From the NCBI GenBank assembly GCA_900758475.1, contig CAAERQ010000023.1:62001-126000 (forward strand): a stretch of DNA of 64,000 nucleotides, read 5' to 3'. Every line of letters starts with the position of its first letter. Within the stretch, counting starts at the first letter, position 1. Made by a program: the position numbers and the translations under genes. Below are positions 34,388 to 45,410 of the stretch, piece by piece. The notes under the pieces were generated by a model, which had not been told where the DNA came from, did not search any database, and worked only from the letters and a program-made list of their open reading frames with translations. This DNA comes from an uncultured Collinsella sp. (GTDB taxonomy: Bacteria; Actinomycetota; Coriobacteriia; Coriobacteriales; Coriobacteriaceae).

Positions 34388-35728
34388 CTAGCTTTCGATG
34401 TAGTCTTTGAGCTTGCTGGAACGGCTCGGGTGACGGAGCTTGGCCAGGGTCTTGGACTCGATCTGGCGGATACGCTCGCGCGTGACGCCAAACTCGCGAC
34501 CGACTTCCTCGAGCGTGCGGGGATGTCCGTCAACGAGACCAAAGCGCAGCTCGATAACCTTGCGCTCACGATCGGCAAGCGAATCGAGCACCTGGGTGAG
34601 CTGCTCCTGCAGCATGGAGAAGCTGGCGGCATCGGGCGGAACGATAGCCTGGGAGTCCTCGATGAAGTCGCCCAGCTGGGAATCCTCTTCCTCACCGATC
34701 GGGGTCTCGAGCGACACAGGCTCCTGCGAAATCTTCTGGATCTCGCGGACGCGGTCGGCGCTCATGTCCATCTCGGCACCGATCTCCTCAGGGGTCGGGT
34801 CGCGACCCAGATCCTGGAGGAGCTGGCGTTGCACGCGGACGAGCTTGTTGATGGTCTCGACCATGTGCACGGGAATACGGATGGTACGGGCCTGGTCGGC
34901 AATAGCGCGCGTAATGGCCTGACGGATCCACCACGTGGCGTACGTGGAGAACTTAAAGCCCTTCTGGTAGTCGAACTTCTCGACGGCGCGGATCAGACCG
35001 AGGTTGCCCTCCTGGATCAGATCCAGGAACAGCATGCCACGGCCGACATAGCGCTTGGCGATGGAGACGACCAGACGCAGGTTTGCGCTGATGAGCGCCT
35101 GCTTGGCCTCAAGACCAACATTCTCAATACGCGTAAGTCGACGCATCTCGGAGCGTGTGAGTTCAATCTCGCCTGCATCGGCAGCCTCGAGCTTCTCGGT
35201 AGCCTCGAGACCGGCCTCGATCTTCATGGCCAGATCGACCTCTTCAGATGCGGTCAGCAGGTCGACCTTACCGATCTCCTTGAGGTACATACGAACCGGG
35301 TCGCCGGTCAGCATCACCGTGGAGGCATCGATGCCGCGCACGCGCGAACGCGAACGGGACGTGCGCACGGTGCGCTTCTTCTTGCTCTTGGAAGAGCCCA
35401 TCTCGGCATCGGCCTGGCGGGCCATCTTAAGCTCGTGATCGTCAAGCGAGCCGGAATCGTGCTCGTCATCGTCGAAATCGTCGGTATCGTTATCGTCATC
35501 GTCGACGTCCATCGGGGCGTCGTCGTTTCCGCTCGCGGAGATAATCTGGATGCCGCTGTTGCGCAGCGCGGAATACACCGCGTTGAGCTGCTCATCAGTA
35601 ACATCGATATCCTTCAGGGCGACCTGAATCTCGTCCTCGGTTACCGAAGTCCTGTTTGAGCCGTTGCCCATGAGCTTTGCAACGTAGGATTCCAGCCCAG
35701 TACCCGTGCTCTCAGTCTTTTTTGGCAC
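34388..35728 (-). CDS. rpoD: RNA polymerase primary sigma factor (sigma-70, RpoD/SigA)
   Basis: Main vegetative sigma factor, 446 residues. An acidic stretch ([16 protein letters not shown], about 75-90) and a basic linker precede region 1.2 ([11 protein letters not shown]). Region 2 has [36 protein letters not shown] and [20 protein letters not shown]; region 4 ends with [25 protein letters not shown] start at 35728 with GGGAGAA. It follows dnaG by 110 bp, as in the classical dnaG-rpoD operon; an inverted TAGACGTCTA lies in that gap. Confidence 0.97.
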   Translation of the reverse strand: MPKKTESTGTGLESYVAKLMGNGSNRTSVTEDEIQVALKDIDVTDEQLNAVYSALRNSGIQIISASGNDDAPMDVDDDDNDTDDFDDDEHDSGSLDDHELKMARQADAEMGSSKSKKKRTVRTSRSRSRVRGIDASTVMLTGDPVRMYLKEIGKVDLLTASEEVDLAMKIEAGLEATEKLEAADAGEIELTRSEMRRLTRIENVGLEAKQALISANLRLVVSIAKRYVGRGMLFLDLIQEGNLGLIRAVEKFDYQKGFKFSTYATWWIRQAITRAIADQARTIRIPVHMVETINKLVRVQRQLLQDLGRDPTPEEIGAEMDMSADRVREIQKISQEPVSLETPIGEEEDSQLGDFIEDSQAIVPPDAASFSMLQEQLTQVLDSLADRERKVIELRFGLVDGHPRTLEEVGREFGVTRERIRQIESKTLAKLRHPSRSSKLKDYIES

Positions 35729-35838
35729 AGATTCTCCCTTCGTAGTCCACAGGACTCAATACTTTAGCACACACGTAGACGTCTATACCCAAAATAAAGA
35801 CAGGATATAGGCGAGAATACGCTGGTTGACCACAACAT

Positions 35839-37953
35839 CTAGGCCTGATCGGCACCTGCGGTCTCCAAACCGATCAAACGGAACGGGTCGGCCACGCCAC
35901 CGATCGACTTTTGGAGCTCGCGCTGGCGCTGCGAATCTTGCATCGCCTGCATCGTCAGCACGCGACGGGCCTCATCGTCGAGTGAACGGTCCTGGCGCAA
36001 CTTGGCCTGCGCGGCTCGCATGCGACGTTTGATGGTGTAGAGCTCGAGCGTATCGAGCATAAAGACGATGTTCGTCTCGGTCGGGTGCTTGCTCGTCGCC
36101 GAAATGCGCCCGGCGCTGACAAGGGAGGCCGCCTCGGGACACACCGCGCGCGCCGCATCCATGCAGGCCGCAGGATCGGTGCCCGGCGGCGTCGCCAGCA
36201 CGGCCCACGCAATGGACTCGTGACGCGGATCGACCCACTCGATAGAACAAATGCGATCGGCATACGTGCGGAACAAATCGGGGTAGCTCGTGAGCATCGT
36301 CAGCAGCTCGCGCTCCCCCGCCAGGGATTTCCGCTCCAGATCGGTCAAAACAACCGGCATCGACGGAGCTGCCGCCGCGCTTGAACTATCGACAACGGAC
36401 GCAGCGCTTTCCACCCCCGCCGGCACATCGATTGGTGGCAGATCCTCGTCGACCTCAACCGGCGCGGCCCCATAGGCATCAAGCGGAACGTAGTCGTACG
36501 GGTCCTCCTCGACCGGTGCGGACACCGGCGGCGTCGCACCCGCGGCCCAGGCACTGCGAGACGTCCCCTGCGAACCAGACGCCCGACCGCTCGCACTGCC
36601 CGCGCGCTCAGCTTGCGCGCGTTGACGCTCGTAGTTCTGCTCACGACGGCGCTCCGCATCCTCGCGCTTAGCGACATCGCGAAACACACGGCCCGAACTC
36701 ACGCGCACGGTCTCCAGGTCCAAACCCAACAGGTCGGCAATCTGAATAAAGTACGTGTCGATCATATAGCTGTCGCGCAGCGGATAGATGAGCGTCAGCG
36801 CATCCTCGAGCGCTTTGGCGCGACCGCCCGGCGTGGTAATGTCGCTCGACTCCTGCAGCGAACGATAGACAAAGTCCATGAGGGGCTCGGCCGCGTCAAT
36901 GCGCGCCTGCAGTGCCTCGCCACCATGCGCCGCGATGAACTCCATGGGGTCGTTGCCGTCAGGCAGCACCACGCAGCGCAGGTCCATCGAATCCTGCTCG
37001 ATAAACTGAATCGCGCGGCGCGCGGCCTTTTGACCGGCGGCGTCGCCATCGAACATATATACAATGCGCTTGGCAAAGCGGGTGAGTGTCTTAACGTGGT
37101 GTTCCGTCAGCGCCGTGCCCAGCGTGGCGACGACGTTTTTGATCCCTGCCTCCCAGCAGGCGATGCAGTCGGTATACCCCTCCACCACGATGGCGGTATC
37201 CTGCGCAACGATAAACTCCTTGGCCCAGTTAAAGCCGTAGAGGTTTCGCTTTTTATGAAACACGCTCGTCTCGGCGGTGTTGAGGTACTTGGGCTGACCA
37301 TCGCCCATGATGCGCCCGCCAAAGGCGATATTGTGACCCTGCTCATCAAAGATGGGAAACATCACACGGTCGTAAAAGCGGTCCGCGAGCTGTCCGCGCC
37401 CGCGGCTCACGGCCACGTTGGCGTCGATCATCTCCTGCGGGGTAAAGCCCGCCTGAGACAGGTGCGAAACCAGCGCGTTGCGACCCGGCGCAAAACCCAG
37501 GCAGTAGCGTCGACAGACATCGCCACCCATACCGCGGCTGGCAAAGTACTCGCGCGGACGGCTGTCCTTACCGCGCATAAGCATGGTGTGGTAGAACTGA
37601 GCCGTCTCAGCGCACAGGTCATAGATGCGGGCACGCTTGGTGCCTCGATCGCGCTGCGCACCGGTATCGTGCAGTTCAATGCCCGCACGGTCGGCCAAAT
37701 AGCGGATCGACTCGGGAAAACTCAGGTTCTCGCGCTTCATGATATAGGTGAAGACGTCGCCGCCCTCGCCGCAGCCAAAACAGTGCCACACCTGCGTAGC
37801 AGGGATAATGTGAAACGATGGGGTCTTTTCGCCATGAAACGGGCAGCAGCCCCAAAACTCATGGCCGCGGGGCTTGAGCTCAACCGTTTCCTGCACGATG
37901 GCAACCAAGTCTGACGCCGCGCGTACCTGATCTTTTTCCTCATCGCTAATCAC
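35839..37953 (-). CDS. dnaG: DNA primase
   Basis: Synthesises RNA primers at the replication fork. 704 residues: zinc finger C37-P-F-H40...C58-x2-C61 near the N-terminus, RNA polymerase core with the TOPRIM motifs VVEGYTDCIA and MFDGDAAGQKAA, a long low-complexity linker rich in Ala/Arg/Gln/Ser (about 430-540), and a C-terminal helicase-interaction domain. GTG start with GGGGGTGAG; the first eight bases overlap the ribF stop (GTGATTAG). Confidence 0.96.
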   Translation of the reverse strand: MISDEEKDQVRAASDLVAIVQETVELKPRGHEFWGCCPFHGEKTPSFHIIPATQVWHCFGCGEGGDVFTYIMKRENLSFPESIRYLADRAGIELHDTGAQRDRGTKRARIYDLCAETAQFYHTMLMRGKDSRPREYFASRGMGGDVCRRYCLGFAPGRNALVSHLSQAGFTPQEMIDANVAVSRGRGQLADRFYDRVMFPIFDEQGHNIAFGGRIMGDGQPKYLNTAETSVFHKKRNLYGFNWAKEFIVAQDTAIVVEGYTDCIACWEAGIKNVVATLGTALTEHHVKTLTRFAKRIVYMFDGDAAGQKAARRAIQFIEQDSMDLRCVVLPDGNDPMEFIAAHGGEALQARIDAAEPLMDFVYRSLQESSDITTPGGRAKALEDALTLIYPLRDSYMIDTYFIQIADLLGLDLETVRVSSGRVFRDVAKREDAERRREQNYERQRAQAERAGSASGRASGSQGTSRSAWAAGATPPVSAPVEEDPYDYVPLDAYGAAPVEVDEDLPPIDVPAGVESAASVVDSSSAAAAPSMPVVLTDLERKSLAGERELLTMLTSYPDLFRTYADRICSIEWVDPRHESIAWAVLATPPGTDPAACMDAARAVCPEAASLVSAGRISATSKHPTETNIVFMLDTLELYTIKRRMRAAQAKLRQDRSLDDEARRVLTMQAMQDSQRQRELQKSIGGVADPFRLIGLETAGADQA

Positions 37954-38953
37954 GGATACTCACCCCCTGCTCACCCAAGTTATGACGGATATCGTCGATA
38001 TTACCCTCGACGGTCGCGATAAGCTCGTCCAGGGAATCGAACACGCGAGACGGACGCAGCCAGCGCGTAAACGCCAGCGACACGGAAGCGCCATACAGGT
38101 CGCCCGCATAGCCGATCAAGTTGGCCTCGAGATGCGCCGAGGCGGCATCATCGGCATAGGTCGGCGGCAGGCCGACGTTAACGGCAGCAGGCCATACGGT
38201 ATCGTCGACCAGCACCAGACCCTCATAGACGCCATCGGCAGGCACTTGGATGCCGTCGAGCACCTGGATGTTTGCCGTGGGAAAGCCCATGTCGGAGCCC
38301 TCGTGACGGCCAGCCGCCACAACGCCGCGCAGCATATAGGGACGGCCGAGAAGCTCTGCGGCCAGCTCCACATGACCCTGACCCAGCTCATGGCGGATGC
38401 GCGTGGCGCAGATGGTCTGCCCGTTAACGCAGAGCAGGTCGTGACCGTAAACGTCAACCCCACGCTCAGTGCCCCAGGCGCGCATCTCGGCAACGCCCGA
38501 AGCGCCGCCGCGGCCGAGCCTAAAGTCGCTGCCTACACGAATGGAGCGAATGTCGACAACGCGCGACAACAGCGCCAGAAACCCGACATGGTCGAGTGCC
38601 GCCACGGCGGACGTAAAGGGGACGGCCACCACCGCATCGACCCCAGTTTGAGCCAGGGCATGCAGGCGGTCGGCCGTCGTCATCAATTTTTGGGCGGGCG
38701 ACGGACTCACCACGACGTCCGGATCAGGATCGAAGGTGACCACGACCGCTTTGCTGCCGTGATCATGTGCATCGCGAAGAACCGCTTCGATCAGCTCTTG
38801 GTGCCCACGATGCACGCCATCAAACACGCCAATGGCGATCGACGCGGCACCCAAGAACTCGCACCCATCAAATGCATCGGCAGAAACGATACGGGCCTCA
38901 TCCAACTCACCCGCGAAAAAGATACGCGCGAGCTCGCGGGGCGCCAGCATCAT
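37946..38953 (-). CDS. ribF: Bifunctional riboflavin kinase/FAD synthetase
   Basis: Makes FMN and FAD from riboflavin. The N-terminal FMN adenylyltransferase domain has GVFDGVHRGHQ, and the C-terminal flavokinase domain has GSDMGFPTANI and VYEGLVLVDD. 335 residues. The ATG overlaps the truB stop (ATGA); truB-ribF is a widespread pair. Confidence 0.95.
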   Translation of the reverse strand: MMLAPRELARIFFAGELDEARIVSADAFDGCEFLGAASIAIGVFDGVHRGHQELIEAVLRDAHDHGSKAVVVTFDPDPDVVVSPSPAQKLMTTADRLHALAQTGVDAVVAVPFTSAVAALDHVGFLALLSRVVDIRSIRVGSDFRLGRGGASGVAEMRAWGTERGVDVYGHDLLCVNGQTICATRIRHELGQGHVELAAELLGRPYMLRGVVAAGRHEGSDMGFPTANIQVLDGIQVPADGVYEGLVLVDDTVWPAAVNVGLPPTYADDAASAHLEANLIGYAGDLYGASVSLAFTRWLRPSRVFDSLDELIATVEGNIDDIRHNLGEQGVSIRD

Positions 38954-39882
38954 CGAACACCGCCGATCGCCTGCGGAAAGACGTGCTCCATAACAAAGCG
39001 GCCGCCCTCGATACGAGCAAGCGCCTTCAATCCCCCATCGAGCACGAGCGCGAACGGCGCCTTCGCCGTATCGAAGTCCGCAAGCGCACGTTCAACGGGA
39101 ACGCGGCGGCCACAAAGCAGGTCGTCTGCAAGATTACCCGGCAAATCGACACGCGTGGCACCTAGGGCGGCGATGGGATCCAGAGCGAAACCGGCAGCGG
39201 TCTCGGCAGAGAGCTCCTCTACCGCATGACAGGCGCCAATGGAAACCACGCCGGAGGCCGTACGGCGCAGCGCGGAAATATGTGCAGCGCTATCGCAGGC
39301 ACGACCCAGATCGCGAGCGAGCGCGCGAATGTAGGTGCCTTTGCTTACCGAAAACGCCACGGTCCAGACGCACGTATCGCCCTCGCCGCCCACGGCGATC
39401 AGGTCGGCGGCATAGACCTCGACGGGGCGCGGGGGCAACTCAACCGCATTGCCCTCGCGAGCACTCTTATAGGCGCGAACGCCATTGACCGAGATGGCCG
39501 AAAAAGCTGGCGGCACCTGCAACTGCGGGCCAAGCATAGCGGCCAGCTGCTCACGGGCGTAAGCGAAATCGTGCAGCTCGGGGGCAACGGGCACCGTGCG
39601 AACGGCCTCGCCCTCCGCGTCATCGGTGTTGGTCTCGACGCCAAACGAAATGTCGGCGACATAACTTTTGGTATCGAGAGTTAGCATGCCCAGCAGACGG
39701 GTCGCCTGGCCCACGCCCACCACCATGACACCCGAGGCCATGGGGTCGAGCGTACCGGCATGGCCGATGCGTCGCTCATGGAGAGCGCGTCGGCACTGCG
39801 ATACCACGTCGTGGGACGTACAGCCCACCGGCTTATCGACGGCGAGCAGCATATTCAATTGAGAAGGCGTACGACGAGCCAT
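38950..39882 (-). CDS. truB: tRNA pseudouridine(55) synthase
   Basis: Forms pseudouridine 55 in the tRNA T loop. The catalytic aspartate is in HAGTLDPMASGVMVVGVGQATRL; VDKPVGCTSHDVV precedes it. 310 residues with a C-terminal PUA-like part. The ATG at 39882 has GGATGG upstream and lies 15 bases after nrnA. Confidence 0.96.
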   Translation of the reverse strand: MARRTPSQLNMLLAVDKPVGCTSHDVVSQCRRALHERRIGHAGTLDPMASGVMVVGVGQATRLLGMLTLDTKSYVADISFGVETNTDDAEGEAVRTVPVAPELHDFAYAREQLAAMLGPQLQVPPAFSAISVNGVRAYKSAREGNAVELPPRPVEVYAADLIAVGGEGDTCVWTVAFSVSKGTYIRALARDLGRACDSAAHISALRRTASGVVSIGACHAVEELSAETAAGFALDPIAALGATRVDLPGNLADDLLCGRRVPVERALADFDTAKAPFALVLDGGLKALARIEGGRFVMEHVFPQAIGGVR

Positions 39883-39897
39883 GTACCATCCAAAAAG

Positions 39898-40941
39898 TTA
39901 GAGCTCGACGGTCACCGAAGCGGGATCCTCCCCCACCAGCTCGGCCAGCATGGGAAGTGCCACGGCGAGCGTCTCGCGAATCGTTCCGTTGTTGGAAAAG
40001 CCGGCGGCGGCATGATGCCCGCCACCGCCAAAGTTGGCAGCGATCTCGGACACATCGAGGTCACCCTTGGAGCGCAGGTTGCCGCGCACCTTGGTATCGC
40101 CCTCGATGCCCTTTAGGAACAGGCAGACCTCAACGCCCATCACTGAACGCACCACATCGACCAGACCGTCGCACTCATCCGAAGTGACGCCGCAGGCCTC
40201 GAGGTCGCTCTGGTACGCATAACTATATGCCACGCGACCGTGCGCCACGGTCTTGATACGACCCATAACGATGGACTTGAGATGCAAGAACTCTACGCGC
40301 ATGCTCTGGTAGACCTCGAGCGCGACGCGCGCCGGATCGGCACCGTGCGCGACCAGGCGCGAGGCGGCATGGAACGCAGCAGCATCGGCGTTTTGGTACT
40401 GAAAACGACCGGTATCGGTCACCAGGCCGCACAGCAGGCAGGTCGCGACACCGTTGCGAGCCACAATGCCGCAATTGTCCAAAAAGCGGTCGATGATCAT
40501 GGCGCAGGCCGCGGCGCCGACGCACCTCAGGCTCAGCTCGGCAAATTCCTCGCGCGCCGGATGGTGATCGAAGCACACCACATGCGACGAGCGGCGGAGC
40601 ACCTCGGCGGAGTTGTTCAGACGCTCGACGACCGGCACGTCCACCGAGATGAACAGATCCGGATTGCCGGTATACGCAGATGCCGGCACCAGACGGTCGG
40701 CGCCCTCCATAAAGCGGTAGATGCGCGGAACCGGGTCATCGTCTGCCAGCAGCAGGGCAATGTCCTTGTTGGGGAAAAACTTAATAAGCGATAAGCCCAG
40801 ACCCAGCACGGAGCCCAGGGCGTCACCATCGGGAGACGTATGTCCCGAAATCGCAATGGAGGACGCACCCTCGATGAGCTCGAGGATGCGTCGCTGAATA
40901 TCTGCAGACTCGCACGATGCGAGGTCGGCGGAATTACTCAT
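39898..40941 (-). CDS. nrnA: DHH-family oligoribonuclease/pAp phosphatase NrnA-like
   Basis: DHH/DHHA1 phosphoesterase that degrades short oligonucleotides and may dephosphorylate pAp. Motifs visible: SGHTSPDGDALGS, SVDVPV, CFDHHPARE (the DHH), VTDTGRFQ and the C-terminal DHHA1 motif NFGGGGHHAAAGF. 347 residues. The start overlaps the rbfA stop by eight bases (ATGAGTAA). The order rbfA-nrnA-truB is common. Confidence 0.92.
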   Translation of the reverse strand: MSNSADLASCESADIQRRILELIEGASSIAISGHTSPDGDALGSVLGLGLSLIKFFPNKDIALLLADDDPVPRIYRFMEGADRLVPASAYTGNPDLFISVDVPVVERLNNSAEVLRRSSHVVCFDHHPAREEFAELSLRCVGAAACAMIIDRFLDNCGIVARNGVATCLLCGLVTDTGRFQYQNADAAAFHAASRLVAHGADPARVALEVYQSMRVEFLHLKSIVMGRIKTVAHGRVAYSYAYQSDLEACGVTSDECDGLVDVVRSVMGVEVCLFLKGIEGDTKVRGNLRSKGDLDVSEIAANFGGGGHHAAAGFSNNGTIRETLAVALPMLAELVGEDPASVTVEL

Positions 40942-41344
40942 CTAAAGCTGCCTCCTGGGCGGCATCCGCTATGGGATAGCCGTCCTCGTCCTTTTCGATC
41001 GCAAGCGTGGCGGGAACGTTTTCCAGCGCGCGCGTGATGCGCTCGGCCTCATCGGTCGAGCGATCGATGCGAAAATCGAGCTCGGGCGTGACGCGCCAAT
41101 CGAGCGAGCGGGCCAACAGGCTACGAATGCGGCCCTTGGCGCTGGCGAGCGCCTCCATGACCTCCTCGTAGCGGCTCGCGTCGCACGACACGTACACGCG
41201 CGCGAACGAACGGTCCACCGCGACCTCGACCGCGGTCAAGGTGACCAGGTCGAGACGCGGATCGGAAACCTCAAAGAGCAGGATATAACCGAGCTTCTCG
41301 CGAAGCTGCTCGCCCAGACGGCGGGTTGCCTGCGTTTGCTTCAT
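40934..41344 (-). CDS. rbfA: Ribosome-binding factor A
   Basis: Small KH-like protein needed for 16S rRNA 5' maturation and cold growth. 136 residues; TRRLGEQLREKLGYILLFEVSDPRL and VEVAVDRSFARVYVSC are typical, with LDFRIDRSTDEAERITRAL near the end. It starts 11 bases after infB. Confidence 0.92.
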   Translation of the reverse strand: MKQTQATRRLGEQLREKLGYILLFEVSDPRLDLVTLTAVEVAVDRSFARVYVSCDASRYEEVMEALASAKGRIRSLLARSLDWRVTPELDFRIDRSTDEAERITRALENVPATLAIEKDEDGYPIADAAQEAALDE

Positions 41345-41355
41345 AGCGCTACCCC

Positions 41356-44070
41356 CTACTCGGTACGGGCAACCTGGTCGATGCGGTAGCCCTCAATGGT
41401 GTCGCCAGGCTTGATGTCCTGGAAGTTCTCCAGGCCAATACCGCCCTCGGAGCCGCTCTTGAGGCTCTTGGCCTCGTCCTTGTAGTGGCGCATCGAGGCG
41501 ATTTTACCGTTGAAGACCACGATGCCGTCGCGCACCAGGCGCACAGAATCGGTCGCGGCGATCTCGCCCTCTTCGACGCGGACACCGGCGGCGATACCAA
41601 CCTTGGGCACCTTGAAGGTGTCCAGAACGGTCGCAGTACCCGTGGAGACCTCGACCTCGGTGGGCTTGAGCATACCGATGCGGGCAGCGTCGAGGTCCTC
41701 GAGGCACTTGTAGATGACGTCGTAGCAACGGATCTCGACGCCCTCGCGCTCGGCAGCGGAGCGGGCCTTGCCGTCGGGACGGACGCCAAAGCCGATGATG
41801 ATGGCGTTGGAGGCGTCGGCCAGGACGACGTCGGTCTCGTTGATGGCACCAACGGCGGAGTGGATCGTGTTGATGCGCACCTCGGACTGATCCATCTTGT
41901 CGAGAGAGTCCTGAAGGGCCTCGATGGAGCCCTGGACGTCGGCCTTGATGATCAGGTTGAGCTCCTTGACCTCGGCGTCGGCGATGGTCTCGAAGAGGTT
42001 CTCGAGCGTCACGTGCTTCACGCGGCTCTGCTCCTCGATACGGGCCTTGAGCGAACGCTCGTCGGCCAGCGCACGCGCCTCGCGCTCGTCCTCGAACACG
42101 CGGAACTCATCGCCGGCGTTGGGGACGGACTGCAGGCCCAAGATCTCAACGGCGTCGGAGGGACCGGCCTCGGTGACGGCGTTGCCCTTGGGGTCGAGCA
42201 TGGCACGGACGCGGCCATAGGTGAGGCCGGCGACCAGCGTGTCGCCCACGCGCAGGGTACCGCGGGTCACGAGCACGGTGGCAACCGAGCCGCGGCCCTT
42301 GTCGAGCTTAGCCTCGAGGACGTTGCCCGATGCGAACGTATCGGGGTTGGCCTTGAGCTCGAGCACGTCGGCCTGGAGCAGCACGGTCTCGAGCAGGTCG
42401 TCGATACCGATCTTCTGCTTGGCCGAGATGTTGACGAACATGTTCTGTCCGCCCCACTCCTCGGGGATGATGCCGTACTCGGTGAGCTCCTGGCGCACGC
42501 GGTCGGGGTTGGCACCCGGCTTATCGATCTTGTTGACGGCGACGACGATGGGTACGCCGGCGGCCTTGGCGTGGTTGATCGACTCGATGGTCTGGGGCAT
42601 GACGCCGTCGTCGGCAGCCACGATCAGAATGACGATGTCGGTCACCTTGGCGCCGCGGGCACGCATGGCCGTAAAGGTGGCGTGACCGGGGGTATCGATG
42701 AAGGTGATCTTGCGGTCGTTGATCATGACCTGCGAAGCGCCGATGGCCTGCGTAATGCCGCCCGCCTCGCCGGCAGCGACGCCGGTGTGACGGATGGCGT
42801 CGAGCAGCGAAGTCTTGCCGTGGTCGACGTGACCCATGACGGTGACGACCGGGGCACGCGGCTTAAGGTCGGCGGGATCGTCGTAGAACGAGAAGGTGTT
42901 CTCCTCCTCGGGGGTAATGATCTTGATCTGACGACCCAGGTCGTCGGCAACGAGTTCGACGAGGTCGTCGGACATGGACTGCGTCATGGTAAGCGGCGTG
43001 CCCAGCAGGAACAGGCGCTTGATGATGTCGTTGGCCGGAACGTCGAGCGCCTCGGCGAGCTCCTGGACGGTAACGCCCTGGGAGACCTTGATGGCGTCGA
43101 GGTCCTCGGGGTTCACGCCCTGGGCCAGCGCCTCCTCAATCTTGCGCTCTTCCTGAGCCTTTGCGGCCTCGCGCTCGCGCTTCTCCTTGCGCTTTTTGCG
43201 GCGACCAGTGGACTCGCGAGAGGCCTCCTCGACGGCGGCACGAGCCTCCTCGAGCACCTTCTCGCGGCTGTACTCCTCGGCCTCGCGAGCCATGCGGCTG
43301 TAGTGGTCCTCTTCGCTGTTGTGACCGCCCTTGCGCTTCTTGCCCTTGCCCTGCTTGTCGGGGTTGGGGAAGTCCATGCCGGCAGCGACGTTGTTGCTGG
43401 CGTTGGTGCGATGGCTGTGGGGACGGCTCTCGGAGGCGTTGCGATCGGAGTTGTTGTCGGAGGCGTTGCGATCGTTACGACGGCCACCGCGACGGTCGTT
43501 GGTGCCACCACGACGGTTGCCGCGCTCGGCAGCGCGCTCGGCCTTGGCCTTCTCCTCGGCGTCCTTCTTCTCCTTGAGCACGGTCTCCTGTGCGGCGATC
43601 TGGTCGAGCAGAGAGCGGAAACGCGAACCGGAGTCGGAAGCGGGAACGGCGCGGCGCTGGGCCTCACGGGCAGCCTCCTCCTTCTCGCGGGCAAGGCGCT
43701 CCTGCTCGGCCTTCTTCTTAGCCTCGGCCTCGGCGCGGGCGGCCTCCTCGGCAGCCTGGGCGGCGGCGAACTGGCGGCGCTCCTCCTCGCGTGCCTTCTC
43801 GGCGGCGATGCGCTCGCGCTCTGCCTCGGCAGCGCGTGCTGCCTCCTCGGCGGCAGCGGCCTGCTCCTCGGCCAGCTTGGCGGCCTCGACTTCCTGGGCG
43901 CGGGCCTCGATCACCGAGGCGAGCTGCTTGCGGACCATGGCGACGTATGCGTCCTCCAGAGCGGAGGAAGCGGACTTAGCGGGAATCTTCATTTCGGCGA
44001 GATGACCCATCAGTTCCTTGGAGGTCATGCCGAACTCTTTGGCCAGGGTGGACACACGGACTTTTGCCAT
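41356..44070 (-). CDS. infB: Translation initiation factor IF-2
   Basis: GTPase that places initiator tRNA on the 30S subunit. 904 residues. The first ~55 residues are an IF2_N domain ([33 protein letters not shown]). Residues ~60-290 are a low-complexity helix of Ala, Glu, Arg and Lys with an Arg/Asn-rich, RGG-like section. A second IF2_N precedes the G domain, which has [20 protein letters not shown] and NKIDKP. ATG at 44070 with GGTGAAG. The 91-bp gap to nusA has no ylxR gene. Confidence 0.97.
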   Translation of the reverse strand: MAKVRVSTLAKEFGMTSKELMGHLAEMKIPAKSASSALEDAYVAMVRKQLASVIEARAQEVEAAKLAEEQAAAAEEAARAAEAERERIAAEKAREEERRQFAAAQAAEEAARAEAEAKKKAEQERLAREKEEAAREAQRRAVPASDSGSRFRSLLDQIAAQETVLKEKKDAEEKAKAERAAERGNRRGGTNDRRGGRRNDRNASDNNSDRNASESRPHSHRTNASNNVAAGMDFPNPDKQGKGKKRKGGHNSEEDHYSRMAREAEEYSREKVLEEARAAVEEASRESTGRRKKRKEKREREAAKAQEERKIEEALAQGVNPEDLDAIKVSQGVTVQELAEALDVPANDIIKRLFLLGTPLTMTQSMSDDLVELVADDLGRQIKIITPEEENTFSFYDDPADLKPRAPVVTVMGHVDHGKTSLLDAIRHTGVAAGEAGGITQAIGASQVMINDRKITFIDTPGHATFTAMRARGAKVTDIVILIVAADDGVMPQTIESINHAKAAGVPIVVAVNKIDKPGANPDRVRQELTEYGIIPEEWGGQNMFVNISAKQKIGIDDLLETVLLQADVLELKANPDTFASGNVLEAKLDKGRGSVATVLVTRGTLRVGDTLVAGLTYGRVRAMLDPKGNAVTEAGPSDAVEILGLQSVPNAGDEFRVFEDEREARALADERSLKARIEEQSRVKHVTLENLFETIADAEVKELNLIIKADVQGSIEALQDSLDKMDQSEVRINTIHSAVGAINETDVVLADASNAIIIGFGVRPDGKARSAAEREGVEIRCYDVIYKCLEDLDAARIGMLKPTEVEVSTGTATVLDTFKVPKVGIAAGVRVEEGEIAATDSVRLVRDGIVVFNGKIASMRHYKDEAKSLKSGSEGGIGLENFQDIKPGDTIEGYRIDQVARTE

Positions 44071-44161
44071 ATGACTTCACCTACCCTTTCTGGCACCTTG
44101 GGTGCCTAGAGACTGAACGAGCGTGGGGTATGCGCTGGGACCCGCCCGGCGCGACCGCGCG

Positions 44162-45409
44162 CTAGATCAGGTCCTCCGCATCATCGAAGGCGTCGGTGTC
44201 GTGGACACCGCAGAAACGGGAGCCGGGACGGGCCTGGTTGCGGCACTGGATGCCGTCCTCGGACACGAACTCGCAGCGACGGACGTCCTCGTCCTCCTCG
44301 TCACCGATCAGGTCGGCGGCGGGCTCCTCGTGAACGGGAACATTCTTGAGGATGTCGGCGGCAAGGGTCTCGGACTTAATGTCGATGTGCCAGCCGGTCA
44401 GGCGCGCGGCGAGGCGGGCATTCTGGCCCTCCTTGCCGATGGCGAGGGACAGCTGGTCATCGGGCACGATGACGCCGGCGTAGGCCTTCTCCTCGTCGAT
44501 AAGGACGCGGGTGACCTTGGCAGGCGACAGGGCGTTGGCGACGTAGACGGCCGGATCGGCATCCCACAGGATGACGTCGACGCGCTCGCCACGGAGCTCG
44601 CCCACGACGGCGCGAACACGGCTGCCCTTAGGGCCGACGCAGGCGCCCACGGGATCCAGGCGATCGTCGAGCGAGTGGACGGCGACCTTAGAGCGCTGAC
44701 CGGGCTCGCGGGCGATCGACTTGATCTGGACGGTGCCCTCATAGATCTCGGGCACCTCCTGCTCAAACAGACGACGCATGAGCTCGGGGTGGGTACGGGA
44801 GATGACAATCGGCGGACGGCTGTGCTCGCCACGGACCGGCTGCAGGTTGGAGTTGGGGTCGCGAACGTCGATGATTACGGCCTTGATATGCTGGTTGTGC
44901 AGGTAGCGCTCGCCCATCGGACGCTCGTTGCGCTCGTTCTCGTAACGGCGCTGGTCGAAGTGCGGAAGCTCGGCCTCGACGCCCTCGCGAATCTTGACGA
45001 TCGTGAAGTCGGGCGTGGACTGCAGCACGGTACCGCTGATGAGGTCACCGATGCGGCCGGAGAACTCCTCGTAGATCTGCTCGCGGGCGGAGTTGCGTAC
45101 GATAGCGTTGATCTCGGCCTTTGCGTGCTGGGCGGCGATGCGGCTCGTGTTCTTGGGAGTGACGTCGATCTCCTCGAACTCGGTGAAGTTGCCCTCCTCG
45201 TCCATGGAATCGTCGATCGGCTCCAGACGGTAGACGTAGATCTTGCCGGTGGTGCGGTCGATGGTCACCTTGGCGCCCCACTCAAGATGCAGGATCTCGG
45301 CATAGCTCTTGGCGAGCGACTGCTCCAGGCGGTCGATCAGGTAGAGCTGGTCGATGTGCTTCTCCTGGCAAAGCTCCATCAGGGCGGACATCATGTCGGA
45401 TGCTGCCAT
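44162..45409 (-). CDS. nusA: Transcription termination/antitermination factor NusA with C-terminal Cys module
   Basis: RNA polymerase-binding factor. 415 residues: NusA N-terminal domain (1-125), S1 domain (about 130-200), KH1 and KH2 (about 205-345, with [14 protein letters not shown] and [18 protein letters not shown]). An acidic linker then leads to a short C-terminal module with the pattern C-x9-C-x10-C-x2-H (RRCEF...GIQCRNQ...FCGVHD). That module is absent from E. coli and Bacillus NusA and probably binds zinc. The ATG lies one base after the rimP stop. Confidence 0.95.
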   Translation of the reverse strand: MAASDMMSALMELCQEKHIDQLYLIDRLEQSLAKSYAEILHLEWGAKVTIDRTTGKIYVYRLEPIDDSMDEEGNFTEFEEIDVTPKNTSRIAAQHAKAEINAIVRNSAREQIYEEFSGRIGDLISGTVLQSTPDFTIVKIREGVEAELPHFDQRRYENERNERPMGERYLHNQHIKAVIIDVRDPNSNLQPVRGEHSRPPIVISRTHPELMRRLFEQEVPEIYEGTVQIKSIAREPGQRSKVAVHSLDDRLDPVGACVGPKGSRVRAVVGELRGERVDVILWDADPAVYVANALSPAKVTRVLIDEEKAYAGVIVPDDQLSLAIGKEGQNARLAARLTGWHIDIKSETLAADILKNVPVHEEPAADLIGDEEDEDVRRCEFVSEDGIQCRNQARPGSRFCGVHDTDAFDDAEDLI

Positions 45410-45410
45410 C

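Noticed and set aside
35776..35790. TAGACGTCTA palindrome upstream of rpoD as a possible regulator site
   Set aside because: A single ten-base palindrome without a match to a known operator or a second copy in the window.
41485..44109. 874-codon open frame antisense to infB
   Set aside because: Low-complexity Leu/Gly/Val/Asp composition results from the GC-rich Ala/Glu/Arg codons of infB on the other strand.
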